Assembly (NCBI GenBank): GCA_945873015.1
Contig: CAMCBY010000225.1
Span: 1 to 6,883 of the forward strand
From: Klebsiella pneumoniae
GTDB taxonomy: Bacteria; Pseudomonadota; Gammaproteobacteria; Ga0077536
Reading direction: 5' to 3'
DNA: 6,883 nt
Shown here piece by piece: positions 1 to 5,600 of the stretch. Positions within the stretch are counted from its first letter, which is position 1; every line of letters begins with the position of its first letter. Made by a program: the position numbers and the translations under genes. The notes beneath the pieces were generated by a model. It did not search any database. It worked only from the letters and a program-made list of their open reading frames with translations, and was not told the origin of the DNA.

Positions 1-9
1 CACGACAGT

Positions 10-32
10 GTCAGACTGAAGTCTGACCCACA
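10..32 (-). repeat. REP-like palindrome, type 1 (GTGGG head)
   Basis: On the plus strand, GTCAGACT (10-17), GA, AGTCTGAC (20-27) form a perfect 8-bp inverted repeat with a 2-base centre. Read on the minus strand, a TGTGGG head (32-27) runs into the palindrome. This is the head-plus-palindrome layout of Pseudomonas-type REP elements. The palindrome differs from the one at 222-246. Genome-wide copy number cannot be seen here. Confidence 0.6.
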
Positions 33-110
33 ACGATCGGAACGACCCTACCGATGCGATATCGCGCTCAATACTTCTATTGATCCCTTACGATCCCAGT
101 TTGTTGCCGA

Positions 111-141
111 AATCAAGCTCGCGACTACCAAGCGCTTGATT
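111..141. repeat. Inverted repeat / hairpin
   Basis: AATCAAGC (111-118) and GCTTGATT (134-141) are perfect complements around a 15-base loop. The right arm overlaps a 10-bp perfect palindrome CAAGCGCTTG (129-138), so two alternative structures are possible. No T-tract follows on either strand, so it is not an obvious intrinsic terminator. It lies within the REP-bearing intergenic stretch and its role is unknown. Confidence 0.45.
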
Positions 142-171
142 CGTAAAATCAGTTTCAGACCTACACCCAAC

Positions 172-231
172 TTATTCGCACATTCATTGGCGGGGCTGAG
201 CATCTCGCCGTAATCATCAATGTGCGAATAA
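172..231. repeat. REPIN-like 13-bp inverted repeat pair
   Basis: TTATTCGCACATT (172-184) is the exact reverse complement of AATGTGCGAATAA (219-231). Inside these arms, ATT/AAT and GGCG/CGCC (187-190 with 206-209, allowing a mismatch and small bulge) extend the stem around a loop of about 15 bases. The right arm is part of the REP at 222-246. The left arm is what remains of an inverted copy whose own head side is not recognisable. Two inverted REPs joined in this way are the REPIN arrangement. Confidence 0.6.
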
Positions 232-246
232 ATTCGCACCTACAGG
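222..246 (-). repeat. REP-like palindrome, type 2 (TGTAGG head)
   Basis: GTGCGAAT (222-229), AA, ATTCGCAC (232-239) is a perfect inverted repeat. Read on the minus strand, the head CCTGTAGG (246-239) precedes the palindrome, which is the classic orientation of REP elements mobilised by RAYT (REP-associated Y1) transposases. It begins 36 bases after the DUF808 stop codon, so it would lie in that gene's 3' untranslated region, where REPs often stabilise mRNA or limit read-through. No transposase is present in the window. Confidence 0.7.
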
Positions 247-281
247 GGATCAACCGCCGTAGAACGCTTTCCGAATCTCGA

Positions 282-1223
282 TCAAGTCGCGCTGCGTGTG
301 CGCGCCACAAGCCGCGTCACCGGCATCACCACGGCGAGGCACAGCGCGCCAGTCACAATGCCCGCCAGCGCGTCCGTCACCAATGGCAATAACAGGTGCA
401 ACAGGCCACCGACCATCGGCAAGGTCGCACCCCACGCGGCCACGTCATGGCCGATGTGGCTGAGCAGCGGCACACCGTGCATGACAATGCCGCCACCGAC
501 CATGAACATCGCGACGGTACCGGCCACCGACAAAAATTTCATCAAGGCCGGTGCCGCGACCAGCAAAGCGCGGCCGAGGGTCTGGGCCATCGCGGCCGGA
601 CGCGCCACCAGATAAAGGCCGGCGTCGTCGAGTTTGACGATGCCGGCGACAAAACCATACACACCGACCGTCATGAGGATAGCTATAGCCGACAACACAC
701 TGACCTGTTGCGTGAACGGCACGCCCGCCACCGTGCCCAGCGAGATGACAATGATCTCGGCCGACAGCACAAAGTCGGTGCGCACCGCCCCGACGATTTT
801 TTCGCGCTCAAAGGCCACCATATCGACGCTCGGATCAGCGACTGCTTCGAGCAGATGGGCGTGCTCGGCGGCGGCCTCTTCGGCACTGTGCAGGTAACGA
901 TGGGCGAGCTTCTCAAAACCTTCAAAGCACAGATAGGCACCGCCCACCATCAGCAAGGGTGTCACCGCCCAGGGCGCGAACGCACTGATGGCCAGCGCCG
1001 CCGGCACCAGGATGAGCTTGTTACGGAACGAGCCCTTGGCGACCGCCCACACCACCGGCAATTCGCGCTCGGCAGCGATGCCGGTGACCTGTTGCGCATT
1101 CAGGGCGAGATCATCGCCCAGCACGCCGGCGGTTTTTTTGGCCGCCACTTTGGTCATGATAGTGACATCGTCGAGCACGGTCGTGATGTCGTCGAGCAAG
1201 GCCAACAGACTGCCTGCGGGCAC
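282..1223 (-). CDS. yedI: DUF808 / YedI-family inner-membrane protein
   Basis: A 313-residue integral membrane protein closely similar along its whole length to E. coli YedI as I remember it. Shared blocks are SLLALLDDITTVLDDV (5-20), KKTAGVLGDDLALNAQQV (29-46), ELPVVWAVAKGS (54-65), ITPLLM-like VTPLLMVGGAYLCFEG (87-102), GAVRTDFVLSAEI (145-157) and MFMVGGGIVMHG (239-250). Hydrophobic segments lie at about 70-104, 151-168, 174-196, 217-250 and 272-305. A charged, Ala/Glu-rich loop at about 105-148 is presumably cytoplasmic. The biochemical function of the family is not known to me. Two GTG starts are possible. The one at 1223 is preferred because AGGTGAT sits 4 bases upstream of it and because the product then begins MPAGSLL, like the family's MAGSSLL. 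The GTG at 1232 would overlap that site and add MIP. The coding part is followed by REP-type palindromes. Confidence 0.92.
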   Translation of the reverse strand: MPAGSLLALLDDITTVLDDVTIMTKVAAKKTAGVLGDDLALNAQQVTGIAAERELPVVWAVAKGSFRNKLILVPAALAISAFAPWAVTPLLMVGGAYLCFEGFEKLAHRYLHSAEEAAAEHAHLLEAVADPSVDMVAFEREKIVGAVRTDFVLSAEIIVISLGTVAGVPFTQQVSVLSAIAILMTVGVYGFVAGIVKLDDAGLYLVARPAAMAQTLGRALLVAAPALMKFLSVAGTVAMFMVGGGIVMHGVPLLSHIGHDVAAWGATLPMVGGLLHLLLPLVTDALAGIVTGALCLAVVMPVTRLVARTRSAT

Positions 1224-1227
1224 GGGG

Positions 1228-1234
1228 ATCACCT
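1228..1234 (-). promoter_or_regulatory. Shine-Dalgarno AGGTGAT that decides the DUF808 start
   Basis: AGGTGAT on the minus strand matches the anti-Shine-Dalgarno tail of 16S rRNA and lies 4 bases before the GTG at 1223-1221. The GTG at 1232-1230 is itself part of this site, so it is unlikely to be the true start. Confidence 0.55.
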
Positions 1235-1329
1235 GTTTGTTCGGGGGTGTCTATTCGGCGGGGAATCGTTGCTGAGGTCAAGCCCTGGCCACGATTTGCC
1301 GGCAGTACCAACTCATTCGCACCTCAAGC

Positions 1330-1346
1330 GGCGCGGGTGTCGCGCC
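1330..1346. other. GC-rich hairpin downstream of DUF4266
   Basis: GGCGCG (1330-1335) and CGCGCC (1341-1346) pair around a GGTGT loop, 44 bases after the DUF4266 stop codon. No T-run follows on the minus strand, so a classical intrinsic terminator is not supported, although it may mark the 3' end of that transcript. The rest of the 1224-1389 gap shows a TTGACC box (1281-1276, minus) but no good -10 partner. Confidence 0.3.
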
Positions 1347-1389
1347 TGTGGCGCTCAGGGCCATCGGATCTGACCGACCCACCTGTTGT

Positions 1390-1614
1390 TCAATAACAAC
1401 CGCAGCCGCCACCGGCCGAACTGGCGCCGCCGACGGCCGCTTCACGACTCATGTAAACGTGTTCGCGCAGTGCGCGCTGGGCGGGATCAGGATCGAGTGC
1501 CATTTCCGGCCGCGCCAGACGCCCGCGTTCCCAGGGCGCGACTTGCGCGCAGGCAGACAACATCACCAGTGCGGTCAGCAATAGCGCGACAGCGACAAAA
1601 CGATGGTTGGACAT
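1390..1614 (-). CDS. DUF4266 small lipoprotein
   Basis: A 74-residue secreted lipoprotein precursor. It has a short basic N-terminus, a hydrophobic stretch (about residues 6-18) and a lipobox LSAC with the lipidated Cys at position 22, leaving about 53 mature residues. The mature part matches the DUF4266 signature: PWERGRLARPEMAL soon after the Cys (27-40), then HVYMSREAA (52-60) and a Gly-rich tail GGGCGCY with two Cys at 71 and 73. Its role is unknown. From memory, the family usually sits beside a DUF3570 outer-membrane-like protein, a thioredoxin-like protein and an ApbE-type flavin transferase; none of these is in this window. The ATG at 1614 is chosen because it gives a proper signal peptide at once. 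An in-frame TTG at 1719 would put 35 non-signal residues in front. I see no strong ribosome binding site. Intergenic gaps of 138 and 166 bases separate it from its neighbours. Confidence 0.87.
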   Translation of the reverse strand: MSNHRFVAVALLLTALVMLSACAQVAPWERGRLARPEMALDPDPAQRALREHVYMSREAAVGGASSAGGGCGCY

Positions 1615-1752
1615 GGCGTGGCAATAAAATCCAGGCGGTGGGTTGCATGCCACGGATGGTTTGCAGCGACACCGCTCCAGGGCGACGCTCAAGATGCGGC
1701 GCGCACCGCGCTGCGTCAACGCGACAGATTGTCGCAGGAGAGCGCGCTGCGT

Positions 1753-2586
1753 TCAGCCGCCCGCCATACGATAAATCGCCGTGTGCAGAATACGCATGAG
1801 CGGCTGCGCCGCTTCGATATAGATGTCGATGTCGGCGTAGTCGTGACCTTTGCGCTGGGTCAGCGCGACCACCTCACCACGCACGCTGATGACTTCACCG
1901 GGCAGCGCGGTGCCGAGATGTTGGACCTCGCTCGCGGTGTGCACCCACGCCCCGACCGCAACACTCCTGTCGACCAGAATATTGGCTTGACGCAGCAACC
2001 AGGCCGGATGCACCAGCCCCTGGTAGCAGGCAAGTTCGTCGCCGGCAGCCGCATTGAAGGCAGCGGCTTCGTCTGCCGACTGACTGAGCGTGAGTGTGCC
2101 GAGCAGTGGTTCTGCGCGCAGCGCCTCGGGTGTTGCAGCCCGCCGTGGCGAGGGCAAGGCGGCGGCGGCCGGCACAGCGCGTGGGGTGACGGCAGTGGCC
2201 GGCATTTGCGCACTGCCTTGCGCACAGACCGCGCCACTGGCATTGCTGACTTCGATATCGATACTCAAGGCGGCGTGTGCCACCGCACTGACCTTGGCCG
2301 AGACCTGCAGACGCTCGCCGGCGTAGATGGGGCTGCGCAGCCGCACCTGACTCGCACCGCCGCGCAGAAAATCAACCCCCAGCAGCGCCATCACCGGGTG
2401 TAACAGATAGCCGTAGGTAGTCACACCCGCGACCAGTCCACCGCCAAAACCGTAACGTTGTGCGGCGGCGTCTTCGTGTATCGGGTTGCCACTGTTAGTC
2501 GCGTCGTTGATGGCGGTCACCGACCAGGACGGCAATCGATCACCCACTGCAAAATGGCTGAAACCGTCCGCTTGCTCACTGGCCAT
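1753..2586 (-). CDS. Double-hotdog MaoC-like acyl dehydratase-family protein
   Basis: A 277-residue soluble protein with two hotdog-like halves (about 1-128 and 163-277) joined by an Ala/Pro-rich linker (about 129-160). The first half has SGNPIHEDAAAQRYGFGGG (from S32), the region aligned with the MaoC/(R)-hydratase motif DxNPxH. The His (H37) is kept, but the position of the catalytic Asp of PhaJ-type hydratases is Ser32, and the usual AHG motif reads VAGV. From memory, a MaoC-like subfamily with S-E-N-K-I-H and GFRGGLVPGV in this place is common, so this may be a family trait and not decay. The second half carries GLVHPAWLLRQANIL. The likely substrate is an acyl-thioester, with hydratase or thioesterase chemistry, but neither is shown. 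Start choice: GAGG lies 2 bases from ATG 2592 but 8 bases from ATG 2586, so 2586 is preferred; the longer form adds Met-Ile. It begins 86 bases after the kinase stop, so read-through is possible. Confidence 0.85.
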   Translation of the reverse strand: MASEQADGFSHFAVGDRLPSWSVTAINDATNSGNPIHEDAAAQRYGFGGGLVAGVTTYGYLLHPVMALLGVDFLRGGASQVRLRSPIYAGERLQVSAKVSAVAHAALSIDIEVSNASGAVCAQGSAQMPATAVTPRAVPAAAALPSPRRAATPEALRAEPLLGTLTLSQSADEAAAFNAAAGDELACYQGLVHPAWLLRQANILVDRSVAVGAWVHTASEVQHLGTALPGEVISVRGEVVALTQRKGHDYADIDIYIEAAQPLMRILHTAIYRMAGG

Positions 2587-2592
2587 GATCAT

Positions 2593-2598
2593 TTCCTC
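2593..2598 (-). promoter_or_regulatory. Shine-Dalgarno GAGGAA that decides the MaoC-like start
   Basis: On the minus strand GAGGAA directly abuts the ATG at 2592-2590 and is followed by a second ATG at 2586-2584. GAGG is only 2 bases from the first ATG, which is too close, and 8 bases from the second, which is near ideal. The downstream ATG is therefore the more likely start. Confidence 0.6.
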
Positions 2599-2672
2599 GC
2601 ATGATGAATACGACTGCAGCCGCCCGCACGGCGACGCGCCATTCTACGCGGCAATCGCGCGAGTGCTCTCGC

Positions 2673-5600
2673 TCAATGCCGCGCGCCCTGCGCTGCTGTG
2701 TGTAACGCATCCAGAATCGCCTGCGGCTCGGCCGGCTTACCCAGGAATATCACGCCGCCCGCTCGCGCCACATCGAGCGTCGCGCGGTCGCTATAACCAC
2801 TGCACAGGACCACGGGCACATCGGCGCGCGTCTCGCGCAGAGCCGCTGTCAATTCCAGGCCGGTCAGGCCGGGCATGGTCTGATCGGTGAACACCACGTC
2901 GAAATCGGCGGGTGCCGCCGCAAACATCGCCAGTGCTTCGCTGCCATCGGCGGCCAGCGTTGGCCGTGCTCCCTCGCCTTGCAGCAGTTCGCCGACAAAA
3001 TTACGCACCAGCGGTTCATCATCGACCACCAGCACCCGCAGTCCTGCCACACTGACTGCGGGCCGTACTTCCTTACTCACACTGCCTGTCGTGCCGCTGG
3101 CCGGCTGCAACAACATCACAAATTCCGTACCCGCACCGGGCGTCGAATTCACCATCACATGGCCACCGGCGCGATGCATGATGCCGTGTACCACCGACAA
3201 GCCCATGCCGGTGCCCTTGCCGACGTCTTTGGTGGTGTAGACCGGATCGAAGATACGTGCGACGGTGCGTTCGTCCATGCCGCAACCATCGTCGCGCACA
3301 GTGATAGCCACGTATTCTCCATTGATGGGAGCCTGACAGGCGGCGCAGTGTCCGTGGCGCGCGGCCTTGCCGTCGATAACGATACTGATATGGCCGTGAC
3401 TGCTGACCGCGTCACGTGCATTGACGACCAGATTGACCAGCACCTGGTGAATATCGACCGCATCGATGGACACCAGCGGCACCGGCTCATGCACGTCGAG
3501 ATCAAAATGCATGCTGGATGGAATGATGGTGCTGAGCAGATGCGCGACCTCGCGCGCCACCGCGACCGGTTCCAGCGCCTGGGCCTGGCCACTCGGCGTG
3601 GCGCGACTGAAACTCAGCATCTTGGCCACCAGATCGCGGCCGCGCTCACCGGCAGTCACCACCGCATTGAGATATTCCGCGAGCTTGCCGTCGCCCTCTC
3701 GCGCGAAACGCTCACGCGCGAGCGTACCGAAACCGATCACACTGGCAAGAATGTTGTTGAAGTCGTGGGCGATGCCGCCCGCCAGTTGTCCGACCGCTTC
3801 CATCTTCTGCGCCTGCTGGATCTGCAGACGCAGACGCTCATACTTTGCTTCCCGCTCGCGTTCTTCGGTGATGTCCTCCAGTACACCGACGAAACCTATC
3901 GCACTGCCGCCGCCGTGGGTCCGCGCCACCCGTACATGGACGGTGCGCACATCCTGGTTAGGCAACTGGAAGCGGCTCTCGGTATCGAGAATATCGTCGT
4001 CACCGGCGATGTAGCTGCGCCATGCGCTCGTGGTCTGCTGCTTGTTGTCGACATGCAGCAATTCCATCCAGCTATGACCCGTTCCCTGGTCGGCAACGAG
4101 TCCGAAATTGTGGCGCAGCGATGCATTGATGTATTGCAGCGCGCCGTCGGTATCGGCCCAGAATATGCCTGTCGGCGAATTGTCGAGCACCGCGCGCAGC
4201 CGCGCTTCGCTCTGCATGAGGGCGGTCTCTGCCAGTTTGCGATCATCGATGTCGAACTGTATGCCCATCAACTGCTGAGGTTGGCCCTCGCCATCGAATT
4301 TTGAAATGACAGCGCGGCTCATAATCCAGCGCCAACTGAGGTCAGGGAGTTGCAGACGGTAGTCCACTGCGTAGGACGGGATTTCGCCATCCAGATAACG
4401 CTGCATGGTGTTGCGCGCCCGCTCGGCATCGTCCGGATGAAGCATTTCCCCCCATTCCTGCTGCGTCAAAGCAAACGAGCGCGGATCAAATCCGAGATGG
4501 CTCAGCCATTGATGGGAGGCCCATGTGCGACCAGTGGTCAAGTCGACGCCCCACAGACCCAGCGGAACGTGATCAAGGATCAGTGACAGACGTTGCTGTT
4601 CGTTCTCAAGCTCGAGCTGCGCACGTTTATGCGCAGTGATGTCGATCAGTACACCCGACAGACGCAGCGGCCGGCCATCGGGCGCGCGAACCGTAATCGC
4701 GCCACGATCGAGTACCCAGATATAGTCGCCGGCGCGGTTACGCAGCCGATACTCCGACTGGTATCGCGCCGTATCCCCGACGAGATAGGCGGCAACGGCC
4801 GTGCCGACTGCCTCAGCGTCGTCCGGATGAACGGCGTTCCGCCAGGTATCCACGATGGGCTCGATCTCGGCGAGCTCGTAACCGAGCATCTTTGCAAACT
4901 GTTCGTTGAATATCACAGCGTCCGTGATCAGATCGCGATCCCACACCGCAGCGCCGGCGCTCTGCATCACGAATTCCAGCCACTCCTGCTGACGGAGCTG
5001 CGCGCGTTCCATCGACTGTCGCTGAATCTCGCCGGCGGCGCGACGCGCAACCGTGACCAGCAGGGCACGCATACTCGACTCATCCGCCGGGCGGCTACGG
5101 CAAATGGCGTACAACATGCCCATCAGCGCACCGGCCAGATCGATAATCGGCTCGACAAACAGACAGTCCTGGTCGTGGCCGGCCAACAAGGGGTCGTGCG
5201 GAAAGTTGTTTGCCAGGCAAGTGTATTGACTGAAGCCGGCGGCGCCGTCGCGGATCGCCGCCGCGCAGCCCTGCACGATACTTTCCTCGTGCTCGGCGCT
5301 GGCCGGCCAACTGCCGAGCAGACGTTGTCTTTGGTTGTTCTCGACAAACCGCACCACGCCCGTGCGGCTGGCATCCAAACCAAAAGCCAGCGCCTCACTG
5401 AACAGGTCGAAGGGCGCCTGCAGCACATCGGTGCGCGCCAGTCGTTCGAGCGCCGCACGCAGACGTTCACGTTCGGTGATATCGGTGCGCAGTGAGATAT
5501 AACCACCGTGGCCCACCGCCTTGCCACCCAAGGGCAGGATGCTCGACTGCACCCAGTAGGGCGTGCCGTCCTTGCGGCGATTCTGCAGCACACCATGCCA

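Larger units (their letters stand above)
1..281. other. Gene-free, palindrome-rich intergenic region downstream of DUF808
   Basis: I see no credible coding sequence here. The one short minus-strand frame (239-48) runs straight through the palindromes and has no ribosome binding site or family resemblance. The region holds the two REP-like elements, the REPIN-like pair, the 111-141 hairpin, a 10-bp palindrome GCGATATCGC (56-65) and a stray CCTACA head-like motif (160-165) in the same orientation as the REP heads. Its AT content is visibly higher than that of the flanking gene. Confidence 0.6.

Noticed and set aside
48..239. Minus-strand frame of 63 codons in the left intergenic region
   Set aside because: It runs through the REP palindromes, has no ribosome binding site, and resembles no family.
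1..281. CRISPR array
   Set aside because: The repeats are palindromic, of different sequence and irregularly spaced, with no uniform repeat-spacer pattern.
396..1373. Long plus-strand frame of 325 codons opposite DUF808
   Set aside because: It is antisense to a well-recognised gene. Its translation is rich in His, Arg, Gln and Asp with no hydrophobic core or family motif, as expected of a GC-rich shadow.
1721..1735. Hairpin GCGACA-GAT-TGTCGC just after the MaoC-like stop codon, considered as a terminator
   Set aside because: The 6-bp stem is real, but no T-run follows on the minus strand, so intrinsic termination is not supported.
1707..1752. Direct repeat CGCGCTGCGT (1707-1716 and 1743-1752)
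   Set aside because: The same 10-mer also occurs inside the DUF808 gene (288-297); it is likely a chance GC-rich word.
1603..2403. Plus-strand frame of 266 codons opposite the MaoC-like gene
   Set aside because: It is antisense to a protein with clear hotdog motifs and shows no family resemblance.
2641..2646. TAGAAT (minus strand) as a -10 box for the MaoC-like gene
   Set aside because: The hexamer fits 5 of 6 consensus bases, but no acceptable -35 lies 16-18 bases upstream; too weak to call in GC-rich DNA.
2659..2672. Hairpin GCGAG-TGCT-CTCGC just after the kinase stop codon, considered as a terminator
   Set aside because: The stem is only 5 bp and no T-tract follows on the minus strand.
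2979..4304. Long plus-strand frame of 441 codons opposite the kinase
   Set aside because: It lies wholly antisense to the HisKA, ATPase and receiver domains, has no recognisable domain, and has a composition typical of a shadow frame.
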